Below are positions 8,292 through 18,106 of a stretch of 64,000 nucleotides of DNA, in pieces. Source of the DNA: Sphingomonas sp. AR_OL41 (lineage in GTDB: Bacteria; Pseudomonadota; Alphaproteobacteria; Sphingomonadales; Sphingomonadaceae); assembly GCF_029911635.1 (NCBI RefSeq), contig NZ_JARYTI010000007.1, positions 92,741 to 156,740 on the forward strand, read 5' to 3'. The first letter of the stretch is position 1; every line of letters starts with the position of its first letter. The position numbers and the translations under genes are program-made. The notes below the pieces were generated by a model that saw only the letters and a program-made list of their open reading frames with translations, had not been told where the DNA came from and made no database searches.

Positions 8292-8792
8292 TTACAGCAT
8301 CCCCAGTTCGAGCCGCGCCTCGTCGGTCATCTTGGCCGGGTCCCAGGGCGGATCCCATACCAGGTTGACGTCGGCGGTGGCGATGCCGGGCACGGTGCTG
8401 ACGCGCAGCTCGACCTCACCCGGCATCGATTCGGCCACCGGGCAATGCGGCGTGGTCAGCGTCATGGTGACGGTGGCATGGCCCTCGTCGGTGACGTCGA
8501 CGCCGTAGATCAGCCCGAGATCGTAAATGTTGACCGGGATTTCCGGGTCGTAAATGTCCTTCAGCGCCTCGACCACGCCCTCGTACAGCGCGCCGCCCGG
8601 GCCGCTCGCCGATTCGACCACCGGCTTCTGCGCGAGGAAACCTTCGAGATAGTCCCGCTTGCGTTCGAAGCTTTCGGTCACGCTCGCCGATTTTTCGGCA
8701 TGAGCGTCAACAAGGGCGGCCTCGACGCGCGCCTTGGGCGGCGCCTCGACCGACGTGACTTCCTCGACTTCAATCTTGCGTTCTTCGTTCAT
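8292..8792 (-). CDS. sufT: SUF system protein SufT (DUF59/MIP18 family)
   Basis: A 166-residue DUF59 protein that assists Fe-S cluster maturation. The conserved region begins at VVEALKDIYDPEIPVNIYDLG and continues through TLTTPHCPV, which carries the family cysteine, to NLVWDPPW. An N-terminal extension of about 60 charged residues precedes the domain. Position between sufS and sufA supports SufT rather than the phenylacetate protein PaaD. The start ATG at 8792 lies just after the sufS stop. Confidence 0.9.
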   Translation of the reverse strand: MNEERKIEVEEVTSVEAPPKARVEAALVDAHAEKSASVTESFERKRDYLEGFLAQKPVVESASGPGGALYEGVVEALKDIYDPEIPVNIYDLGLIYGVDVTDEGHATVTMTLTTPHCPVAESMPGEVELRVSTVPGIATADVNLVWDPPWDPAKMTDEARLELGML

Positions 8793-8800
8793 GCCGAACC

Positions 8801-10129
8801 CTACCCGAAAATCCGTGTGACGCGTTCGATGCCCGCGACCAGCGCGTCGATGTCGGCCGCCTCGTTGTACACCCCGAAACTCGCCCGCGCCGTCGCCGGC
8901 ACGCCGAGCACGTCCATCAGCGGCTGCGCGCAATGATGCCCGGCGCGGATCGCCACGCCCGCCTCGTCCAGGATGGTGCCGATGTCGTGCGGATGCACCC
9001 CTTCGATCGCGAAGCTGACGATCCCGGCTGATTCCGCCGGCCCGAACAAGGTGACCGAATTGATCCGCCCGAGCGCCTCGCGCGCCTGGGCGACCAGCGC
9101 GTTCTCGTGCGCATGGATGCGTTCCAGCCCCAGCCCCTCGACATAGTCGATCGCCGCGGCCAGCCCGAGCGCGCCGACGATATGCGGCGTGCCGGCCTCG
9201 AACCGCGCCGGCGGCGGGGCGTAGGTCGTTTTGGCGAAGGTCACGCGGTCGATCATCGCGCCGCCGCCCTGCCAGGGCGGCATTGCGTCGAGCAGCTCCG
9301 CTTTGCCCCACAGCACACCGATGCCGGTCGGGCCGTAAAGCTTGTGGCCGGAGAAGACGTAGAAATCGCAGCCGATCTCGGCGACATCGACCGGCAGCCG
9401 CGCCACGGCCTGGCAGCCATCGAGCAGGATCTTCGCGCCGACACCATGCGCAATCTGCGTCGCGCGCTTGGCGTCGAGCATCGAGCCGAGCACGTTCGAG
9501 ACATGCGCAAGCGCGACGAGCTTGTGCGCCGGGGTGATCATCGCCGCCATCGCGTCGAGATCGATGCGCTGGTCGGTCGTCAGCGGCACGACGTCGATGA
9601 CCGCACCGACGCGTTCGGCGACCAGCTGCCACGGCACGATGTTGCTGTGATGCTCGAGCGTCGAGAGCAGGATGCGGTCGCCGGCCTTGAGTTGCGTGCC
9701 AGCCCAGCATTGCGCGACGAGGTTGATCGCCTCGGTCGCGCCGCGCACGAAGACGATCTCTCGGCTGTCGGCGCCGATGAACTTGGCGGTCTTCGCGCGC
9801 GCCGCTTCGAACGCCAGCGTCATGTCGGCCGAGCGCTGATACACGCCGCGATGCACCGTGGCATAGGACGTGTCATAACCGCGCGTGATCGCGTCGATCA
9901 CGACCTGCGGCTTCTGCGCGGTCGCAGCGGTGTCGAGATACGACCAGCCGGCGGGGATGGCGGGGAAGTCGGCGCGGACGTCGAGCAGCGCGCTATTGCT
10001 CCCCTCCCGCTTGCGGGAGGGGCTGGGGGAGGGCTCGCGCTCACCTGCGACGATGGTGCCGGTAGAGGTTGCGTGCCCTCCCCCGACCCCTCCCGCAAGC
10101 GGGAGGGGAGAAGAAAGATCGCCACTCAC
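8801..10129 (-). CDS. sufS: Cysteine desulfurase SufS with repeat-encoded N-terminal extension
   Basis: PLP-dependent class II cysteine desulfurase supplying persulfide sulfur to SufBCD. The PLP lysine lies in SGHKLYGPTGIGVL and the catalytic cysteine in RAGHHCAQP near residue 400. The conserved enzyme begins at about residue 48 (LLDVRADFPAIPAGW). The only in-frame start before that is GTG 10129, which overlaps the sufD stop (GTGA). The 47 residues in between are low-complexity (SSPLPLAGGVGGG and similar) and are translated from the inverted palindrome pair at 9999-10110. At about 442 residues it is longer than usual because of this insertion. Confidence 0.92.
   Translation of the reverse strand: MSGDLSSPLPLAGGVGGGHATSTGTIVAGEREPSPSPSRKREGSNSALLDVRADFPAIPAGWSYLDTAATAQKPQVVIDAITRGYDTSYATVHRGVYQRSADMTLAFEAARAKTAKFIGADSREIVFVRGATEAINLVAQCWAGTQLKAGDRILLSTLEHHSNIVPWQLVAERVGAVIDVVPLTTDQRIDLDAMAAMITPAHKLVALAHVSNVLGSMLDAKRATQIAHGVGAKILLDGCQAVARLPVDVAEIGCDFYVFSGHKLYGPTGIGVLWGKAELLDAMPPWQGGGAMIDRVTFAKTTYAPPPARFEAGTPHIVGALGLAAAIDYVEGLGLERIHAHENALVAQAREALGRINSVTLFGPAESAGIVSFAIEGVHPHDIGTILDEAGVAIRAGHHCAQPLMDVLGVPATARASFGVYNEAADIDALVAGIERVTRIFG
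9999..10110. repeat. Inverted pair of GC-rich palindromes, copy C (112 bp), inside sufS
   Basis: Hairpins 10001-10022 and 10087-10108, each with stem CCCCTCCCGC/GCGGGAGGGG, in inverted orientation. The inner segments also match (CTGGGGGAGGGC against GCCCTCCCCC). The length of 112 bp equals copies A and B. The whole element is in frame at the 5' end of sufS and contains no stop in that frame. Confidence 0.92.
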
Positions 10130-10878
10130 AACAACCGCTCCAGCGCGGCCTGCGCCGCTGCCTCGACTCGCTCGCGCTCGACCTGATCCTCGATCCCGTC
10201 GAACACCGAACCGATAAAGGCGCGCAGCAACAGCGCCTTGGCCTCCGCCGGCGGCAACCCCCGGCTCGCCAAATAGAACAAAGCCTGCGCGTCAAGCTCA
10301 CCGACCGTCGCGCCGTGCGCGCATTTCACGTCGTCGGCGAATATCTCGAGTTCGGGCTTGGCGTTGGCGGTGGCGGTGCGCGTCAGCAGCATCGCCTTGA
10401 CCGACTGGCCGGCGTCGGTCTTCTGCGCATCGCGCGCCACTGCGACCTTGCCGAGATAGGAGCCGGTCGCCATGCCGCCGAGCACCGAGCGCACGACCTG
10501 GTTGCTGGTCGCATTGGGTTGGATATGGTTGAGCGTGGTGACGATCTCCAGCGTCTGCTCGCCGCCGCCGAGAATCGCGCCGCCAAGCTCGAAATGCGAT
10601 CCTTCATGGCAAGTCACGTCAATCGCCACGCGGCCATATTTGCCGCCGATGTTGAGCACATGGAATGTCGCGGTCGCGCCGGCGTGGAGTACGACGCGGA
10701 AATCACGGATCGCAACGGCATCGAGCGCGGCATCCTGGACAATAACGCGCGTCAGCGACTCGCCCGCGGCAACCTCGATCAGCTCGGCCGCCGGCACCGG
10801 CCACACCGAGGCGACCGCCGCCAGATCGGCATAACGCCACGCCTCGTCGCGCCGCGTGGGAAGGGCAAGCGCCGTCAC
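10126..10878 (-). CDS. sufD: Fe-S cluster assembly protein SufD
   Basis: A 250-residue SufD, much shorter than the roughly 420-residue E. coli protein; the missing part is N-terminal. It keeps the beta-helix core and the C-terminal CAHGATVGELD motif with the cysteine and histidine implicated in cluster building with SufB. It forms SufBC2D with its neighbours. It is separated from sufC by a repeat-filled gap and overlaps sufS by GTGA. Confidence 0.92.
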   Translation of the reverse strand: MTALALPTRRDEAWRYADLAAVASVWPVPAAELIEVAAGESLTRVIVQDAALDAVAIRDFRVVLHAGATATFHVLNIGGKYGRVAIDVTCHEGSHFELGGAILGGGEQTLEIVTTLNHIQPNATSNQVVRSVLGGMATGSYLGKVAVARDAQKTDAGQSVKAMLLTRTATANAKPELEIFADDVKCAHGATVGELDAQALFYLASRGLPPAEAKALLLRAFIGSVFDGIEDQVERERVEAAAQAALERLL

Positions 10879-10888
10879 AGCCGCATAC

Positions 10889-11030
10889 CCTCCGCGCCTC
10901 CGCGCCTCCGCGCGAACAAATTATCTTTCTCACGCGGAGACGCGGAGACGCGGAGACGTGAAGTGCGCTTCGCGCCTTCGCGACTTCGCGTGAATCCATT
11001 TTTCTCACGCGAAGCCGCGAAGGCGCGAAG
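10889..11030. repeat. Tandem-heptad inverted repeats between sufC and sufD
   Basis: Two adjacent inverted repeats built from heptad runs. CTCCGCG-type units at 10891-10912 pair with 10932-10956. CTTCGCG-type units at 10969-10993 pair with 11005-11029. The second is a sequence-shifted version of the first (TCCGCG against TTCGCG). Both could fold into long stems in the sufC-sufD mRNA. This is a different family from the CCCCTCCCGC palindromes nearby. Confidence 0.88.
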
Positions 11031-11062
11031 GAAAAGCGATGCGCCTGCGGCGCGAAGATCGA

Positions 11063-11789
<727 letters not shown>

Positions 11790-11806
<17 letters not shown>

Positions 11807-12154
11807 TGGGGACTTTTCCGGCTTTCTCATAGGCAGCGATGTCAGCGCGGATCTTCACCGCCATCACCTGATCACTGTGGTGCAAAAGATCTTCCGCTTC
11901 GGCGTTCGCTCGCGTCGCGTCCATGCCCATATTTTTGAAGTGCTCGGCGATCGCAGCGGCAGCGACCTGGCGTCGGGGCAGGCAGGTCTTGAAAGCTCCC
12001 TCGACCGCGTAATCGACCGAGTGCCAAAGGCCGTTTAACGCCGCGGTCCTTCCAAGACATTCTGCATAGCTGCGCGCCGCCTCCAAACCCGGGACTGGCG
12101 GAGCGCTGACATCAGCAGCCTGAAGCACCAACGGCAATATTACGGCCAGCGCAA

Positions 12155-12158
<4 letters not shown>
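11790..12158 (-). CDS. Hypothetical secreted protein inside the suf operon
   Basis: A 122-residue protein with a short signal peptide ([16 protein letters not shown]) and a helical mature part with two cysteines (AECLGR, KTCLPR). I do not recognise the family. The GTG start at 12158 overlaps the sufB stop and the 3' end overlaps sufC, so it is tightly co-translated with the Fe-S machinery although its product appears to be exported. It may be an unrelated passenger. Confidence 0.7.
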
Positions 12159-13617
<1,459 letters not shown>

Positions 13618-13618
<1 letters not shown>

Positions 13619-14073
13619 TATGCCGGCACTCCCAAACTGACGTCGCTCTTCGCCGCGACTGCGGCGCCCGGAAGGCGGGAAAGGGTAGCGAGCGAAACCC
13701 CGGCCAGCGCCCCGCGCACCGCGCCGTTAACGGCGTTCCAGTGCGGCTTGACGCGGCAATTGCCCTCGACCACGCAATCATGGCTGCCGGCATCGACACA
13801 GGCCGTCAGCGCGATCGGCCCCTCGATCGCCTCGACGATATCGGCGAGGCTGATCGTCGCCGGCGGCCGCGCGAGGCGAAAACCACCGCCGGTGCCGCGC
13901 GAGCTTTCGATCAGCCCGGCGGTCGATAGCTTGCTGACCAGCTTCTGCACCGTCGGCAACGGCAGCCCCGTCTCTTCCGCCAGCAACGTGGCGTTGAGCC
14001 GCGTCGCACCGCAGACGCGGGCGGCGGCGGACATCATCACCACGGCATAGTCGGCAAGACTGGAAAGACGCAT
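13618..14073 (-). CDS. SUF operon regulator, Rrf2/IscR family
   Basis: A 151-residue Rrf2-family repressor at the head of the suf operon. The N-terminal winged helix ([20 protein letters not shown], then a GGGFRLARP wing) is followed by three cysteines, Cys92, Cys100 and Cys106, spaced as Fe-S ligands. It most likely senses Fe-S status through its own cluster and represses suf when clusters are sufficient. It matches the SUF-type regulator subgroup by context. The likely operator is at 14081-14105. Confidence 0.9.
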
Positions 14074-14080
14074 CGACCCT

Positions 14081-14105
14081 CAATCGGACAGAAATGATCC
14101 GATTG
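14081..14105. promoter_or_regulatory. Candidate operator of the suf regulator
   Basis: Inverted repeat CAATCGGA-N9-TCCGATTG with perfect 8-bp arms, 8 nt upstream of the regulator start. A minus-strand -35 hexamer TTGACC lies at 14135-14130 with a weak -10 (CACATG, 14112-14107), so the palindrome would sit over or just after the transcription start. This suits autorepression. Confidence 0.6.
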
Positions 14106-14178
14106 CCATGTGGGCGCTGCACGCCGATGGGTCAACCCACTTCTTATAACTCCCCGGCACGGGGAGGTATCGAGAAAG

Positions 14179-15036
14179 TCAGGTCCGGCTCACCAGCGGA
14201 CTCACCCGATCGCCCAGCGCGGTGCGTTGCGCGGTGACGAGCTGCGACAACAATGTCGGCTCGGCGTGGAACTGGCGCGGCGTCATGCCGGTGAACTGCT
14301 TGACCTCGCGGATCATGTGCGACTGGTCGTAAAAGCCGCGCTCGATCACATCGTCCAGCGTCTCGACTTCGGAAGCGAGCGCCACCGCCGCCTTGAGCGC
14401 ACGATATTTGCGCGCCAGCATCTTGGGCGGCGCGCCGTACATCGCCTTGCACTTGCGCTCGACCTGGCGCCGCGACAGCCCGGTGATCGCGATCAGATCG
14501 TCCATCGCCGGCGAGGGCGAATCGGCCAACCAGCCATCGACCTGACGCACAAAGCGCAGCGCGCCGGTGCAGCGTTCCTGAATCAGATAGCGCACCAGCG
14601 GCTCGGCGATCGCGGCGCATTGCTCGACCGTCGTCGCCTGGTCGAACGCCCCATAAGCCGCGCGCAGGCGAGCAGCGCCGAACAGACCGATCGCATCGAC
14701 GGTACGATTGAGCATGCTCGACGCGTCGATGCCGAGCATCGCGGTCCACCCCGCCGCCGTCAGCCCCATGCCGAACAGCCGCAGCGGCCCGATCGCCCGA
14801 CCCTTGACCGGCCCGCAGGTCGGCCCGAGCACATGAATCTCGGTCGATGGCTGCACCACCCCGTCGGCAAAGGCATATTGCGATGCGCCCGGCGAAAGAC
14901 GGAAACGCAATTGCGCATAGTCGGCGCGCTCGACGTCCTCGAATATGGGAACATCGGCACGGAAGTAATAGAAAAGCGTGATATATTCGGTCAGGTCTGC
15001 GGCCGGGACCGCATAGTCCAGCTGGATATCGACCAC
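14179..15036 (-). CDS. AraC family transcriptional regulator
   Basis: C-terminal AraC DNA-binding domain with two helix-turn-helix units (LIAITGLSRRQVERKCKAMY, then DVIERGFYDQSHMIREVKQF and TGMTPRQFH). The N-terminal ligand or dimerisation region (ADLTEYITLFYYFRADVPIF) is of the DUF6597 type seen with this subgroup. I prefer GTG 15036 (VVDIQLDYAVP). The frame stays open to ATG 15171, but that stretch crosses two strong RNA hairpins (15099-15157) and is probably untranslated leader. Target genes unknown. Confidence 0.85.
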   Translation of the reverse strand: MVDIQLDYAVPAADLTEYITLFYYFRADVPIFEDVERADYAQLRFRLSPGASQYAFADGVVQPSTEIHVLGPTCGPVKGRAIGPLRLFGMGLTAAGWTAMLGIDASSMLNRTVDAIGLFGAARLRAAYGAFDQATTVEQCAAIAEPLVRYLIQERCTGALRFVRQVDGWLADSPSPAMDDLIAITGLSRRQVERKCKAMYGAPPKMLARKYRALKAAVALASEVETLDDVIERGFYDQSHMIREVKQFTGMTPRQFHAEPTLLSQLVTAQRTALGDRVSPLVSRT

Positions 15037-15087
15037 GATGAGCGCCCCGTTCTTTTCTATGCGACACAGACTAACCTGTTTAGCCGC

Positions 15088-15185
15088 CAAAGAAAAGTGG
15101 CCCGGATGGTTACCCATCCGGGCCAAAGTGAAAGAGCCTCCCGTCAGGGAACCTCTTCGGGTCGCAAGCATGGTCTAGCCCCGGT
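15088..15185 (-). ncRNA. Candidate small RNA or attenuator with two hairpins
   Basis: Read on the minus strand, the first hairpin is at 15157-15132 (AAGAG/CTCTT closing, UUCCC/GGGAG inner, loop UGAC). The second is at 15124-15099 (11-bp stem GGCCCGGATGG/CCATCCGGGCC, loop GTAA). The second is followed by ACTTTTCTTT, as in an intrinsic terminator. It lies between divergent pyrD and the AraC gene. It may be a free small RNA of about 100 nt or an attenuator leader of the AraC gene. The 5' end is a guess. Confidence 0.5.
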
Positions 15186-15268
15186 CCGACCTGCTGTATT
15201 GGATGAAAACGCCAAGATCGCGCAGATCGCTTTGACCCGCCGCACCACGGCTGGCAGGGGAGCGCGCG

Positions 15269-16309
15269 ATGGTTTTTCCGATGATCCGCCCCGCGCTGTT
15301 CGCGCTCGATGCCGAGCGCGCACACGGCCTGACGATCGCCGCGCTGGCCGCTTGGGGCGGGCGCGGCGCCGCCGGCCCGGTTAACCATCCACGGCTCGCA
15401 ACCACCGTCGCGGGCCTGGATTTCGCCAATCCGGTCGGCCTCGCCGCCGGGGTCGACAAGGACGGCCGCGCGATCGACGGCTTTTTCGGGCTGGGTTTCG
15501 GCAGCGTCGAGATCGGCACGCTCACCCCGCTGCCGCAACCCGGCAACCCGCAACCGCGGCTGTTCCGGCTGGTCGAGGATGCCGCAGTGATCAACCGCAT
15601 GGGCTTCAACAATGGCGGCCTCGCCGCCGCGCTGCCGCGCGCGCTCGCCGCGAAACGCCGCGGGCGGCTCGGCATCAATGTCGGCGCCAACAAGCACGCC
15701 ACCGATCGCATCGCCGACTATGTCGCCGGGGTCGAGCAGGCGGCGCGGATCGCCGACTATGTCACGATCAACATCAGTTCGCCCAACACGCCGGGCCTGC
15801 GTGACCTGCAGCACGGCGCCGCGCTCGCCGAGCTGCTTGCCGCCGCCGATGCCGCGCGGCGCCTGCCGATCCAGCGCCCGCCGCTGTTCCTCAAGGTTGC
15901 CCCCGATCTCGCACCGGCCGAGATCGATTCGATCGCCCGCACCGCGATCGAACATGGCGTCGACGCGCTGATCATCGGCAACACCACCGTCTCGCGCCCT
16001 GCGCTCCACTCATCGCTCGCCGATGAAACCGGTGGACTGTCGGGCGCACCGCTCGCTCGGCTGGCACGCCAGCGGCTGGCCGATTTTCGCACCGCGACCG
16101 GCGGCGACATCGCGCTGATCGCCGTCGGCGGGATCGATTCGGGAGCCGAGGCCTATGCCCGCATCCGCGCCGGGGCGAGCCTGGTGCAGCTTTACAGCGC
16201 TTTGGTGTTCCACGGCCCGGGCCTGGCGCGGCGCATTGCGCACGATCTGTCGGCGCTGCTGGCGCGCGACGGCTTCGCCAATGTCGCCGACGCGGTCGGC
16301 ACCGGTTGA
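15269..16309 (+). CDS. pyrD: Dihydroorotate dehydrogenase (quinone), class 2
   Basis: FMN enzyme oxidising dihydroorotate to orotate in pyrimidine synthesis, membrane-associated and quinone-linked. At 346 residues it has the class 2 N-terminal extension (MIRPALFALDAERAHGLT). Motifs are NPVGLAAGVDKDGRAI, RMGFNNGG, and NISSPNTPG with the class 2 catalytic serine. GGGGAG six bases before ATG 15269 supports this start; ATG 15281 is an alternative. Confidence 0.95.
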   Translation: MVFPMIRPALFALDAERAHGLTIAALAAWGGRGAAGPVNHPRLATTVAGLDFANPVGLAAGVDKDGRAIDGFFGLGFGSVEIGTLTPLPQPGNPQPRLFRLVEDAAVINRMGFNNGGLAAALPRALAAKRRGRLGINVGANKHATDRIADYVAGVEQAARIADYVTINISSPNTPGLRDLQHGAALAELLAAADAARRLPIQRPPLFLKVAPDLAPAEIDSIARTAIEHGVDALIIGNTTVSRPALHSSLADETGGLSGAPLARLARQRLADFRTATGGDIALIAVGGIDSGAEAYARIRAGASLVQLYSALVFHGPGLARRIAHDLSALLARDGFANVADAVGTG

Positions 16310-16341
16310 CGTAGCGGCCTCCCCCGCTACGCTTTACGACG

Positions 16342-18060
16342 ATGATCACCCGCTTCTTCGCTTTCGCCCTGCTCATGCTGTTCCCGCTGGCCGTCCAGGC
16401 GCAGGGCATGGTCAGTTCCGCCGATCCGCGCGCCAGCGCCGCCGGCGTCGAGATCCTCAAGGCCGGCGGCAGCGCGACCGATGCCGCGATCGCAACGATG
16501 CTCGCACTGAACGTGGTCGAGCCACAGAGTTCGGGCATCGGCGGCGGCGCCTTCATCGTCCATCATGACGGCAAGCGCGGCACACTGGCGACCTTCGACG
16601 GCCGCGAGGCCGCCCCCAAGGCCGCCGACACGCACTGGTTCTATGGCCCCGACGGTAAACCGCTGACGATCTTCACCGCCGTGCCCGGCGGCCGCAGCGC
16701 CGGCGTGCCGGGCGATCTGCGCGCCATGGCGCTTGCGCATCAGCGCTATGGCCGCCTGCCCTGGGCGCGGCTGTTCGCCCCGGCGATCCGCCTTGCGCGT
16801 GACGGTTTTGCCGTGACACCTCGGCTGCACAATATCATCGGCAATTTCAGCCGGCACGTCGATCCCTGGGCACAGGGCCACTTCCTTGGCGCCGATGGCC
16901 AGCCGCTGCCGGTCGGCGCGATCCTGAAAAGCCCCGAACAGGCGGCGCTTTTCACCCGCATCGCGCGGCGTGGTCCGACCGCCTTCTATACCGGCCCAAC
17001 CGCGCAGCGACTCGTCGCCGCAGTCAATGGCGCAACGCATAACCCGTCCAAGATGACGCTGGCCGATCTCGCCGGCTACCGCGCGAAGGAACGCGCGCCC
17101 GTCTGCGGGACCTATCGCAACTATCGCATCTGCGGCATGGGCCCGCCCTCCTCGGGCGGCGTCGCGGTGCTGCAGATTCTCAAGCAGCTCGAACGCTTCG
17201 ACATGGCAGCGCTGGGCAAGGACAGCCCGGTCGCCTGGCACCTGTTCGCCGAGTCCGAGCGCCTCGCTTATGCCGATCGCGACATGTATCTCGGCGATCC
17301 CGATCATGTCACGGTGCCGGTCAAGGGTTTGATCGACCCGCACTATCTTGCCGCGCGCTCGGCGCTGATCTCGCCCGACGCGACGATGGCGACGGTCACC
17401 GCCGGGTCGCCCGCGGGTGCCCCGCCGCGCGTCAAGGCACCGAACGCCGATGTGCCCGGTACGACCGATCTGGTCGCGGTCGATCGCCGGGGCAATGTCG
17501 CAGAAGTGACGACCACGATCGAAAGCCCGTTCGGCTCGGGCCTGTCGGTCGATGGCGTGATGCTCAACAACGAGCTGACCGATTTCGACTTCGTGCCCGA
17601 GCGCGACGGCTATCTCGTCGCCAACCGCGTGCAGGGCGGCAAGCGCCCGCGCAGCTCGATGTCGCCGACGATCGTCTACGACGCCAGGGGCAAGGTGCGC
17701 ATCGCCCTCGGCGCGGCGGGCGGCTCGACGATCATCGCGCAGGTATCCAAGGCGCTGGTCGCCGTGCTCGACTGGAACATGTCGGCGCAGGATGCCATCG
17801 CGCTCGGGCTGCTCTATGCGCCGGGCCACACTGCGGTCGCCGAGAAGGGCACCCAGCTCGAAGCGATGGTGCCTGCACTACGACAACTCGGCGAATCAGT
17901 GCAGATTGCCCCGCTCGGGCTAAAGGCCAATGCGATCGAGCGCGTCGGCGGCCGCTGGGTCGGCGCCGCCGACCCACGCAGCGAGGGCGTTGCGATCGGT
18001 GAGGACGGCAGCGTCACGACCATCGTCCGCGCCGGTGCGCAGATCCGCCCGCCCGAATGA
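16342..18060 (+). CDS. ggt: Gamma-glutamyltransferase, periplasmic
   Basis: N-terminal nucleophile hydrolase acting on glutathione and gamma-glutamyl compounds. The 572-residue precursor has a signal peptide (FFAFALLMLFPLAVQAQG). The large subunit contains PQSSGIGGGAFIVHHDG, and autoprocessing is expected just before the threonine in GTTDLVAVDRRGN, giving the small subunit with PSSGG-type substrate contacts (MGPPSSGGVAVLQ, RPRSSMSPTIVYD). It starts 32 bp after pyrD and may share its transcript. Confidence 0.92.
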   Translation: MITRFFAFALLMLFPLAVQAQGMVSSADPRASAAGVEILKAGGSATDAAIATMLALNVVEPQSSGIGGGAFIVHHDGKRGTLATFDGREAAPKAADTHWFYGPDGKPLTIFTAVPGGRSAGVPGDLRAMALAHQRYGRLPWARLFAPAIRLARDGFAVTPRLHNIIGNFSRHVDPWAQGHFLGADGQPLPVGAILKSPEQAALFTRIARRGPTAFYTGPTAQRLVAAVNGATHNPSKMTLADLAGYRAKERAPVCGTYRNYRICGMGPPSSGGVAVLQILKQLERFDMAALGKDSPVAWHLFAESERLAYADRDMYLGDPDHVTVPVKGLIDPHYLAARSALISPDATMATVTAGSPAGAPPRVKAPNADVPGTTDLVAVDRRGNVAEVTTTIESPFGSGLSVDGVMLNNELTDFDFVPERDGYLVANRVQGGKRPRSSMSPTIVYDARGKVRIALGAAGGSTIIAQVSKALVAVLDWNMSAQDAIALGLLYAPGHTAVAEKGTQLEAMVPALRQLGESVQIAPLGLKANAIERVGGRWVGAADPRSEGVAIGEDGSVTTIVRAGAQIRPPE

Positions 18061-18106
18061 TTCACGACATGCGCAGCCGAACACGGCGCGCCCCTCCCCG
18101 GGAGAG

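Noticed and set aside
9107..10186. Plus-strand open frame antisense to sufS
   Set aside because: SufS catalytic motifs are all on the minus strand; the antisense frame has no domain.
10889..11030. CRISPR array
   Set aside because: Repeats are contiguous heptads forming inverted stems, without unique spacers, and there are no cas genes.
15037..15171. N-terminal 45 residues of the AraC regulator by the longest reading
   Set aside because: The stretch crosses two stable hairpins with a terminator-like tail and looks unlike the family N-terminus; GTG 15036 is preferred, though not proven.
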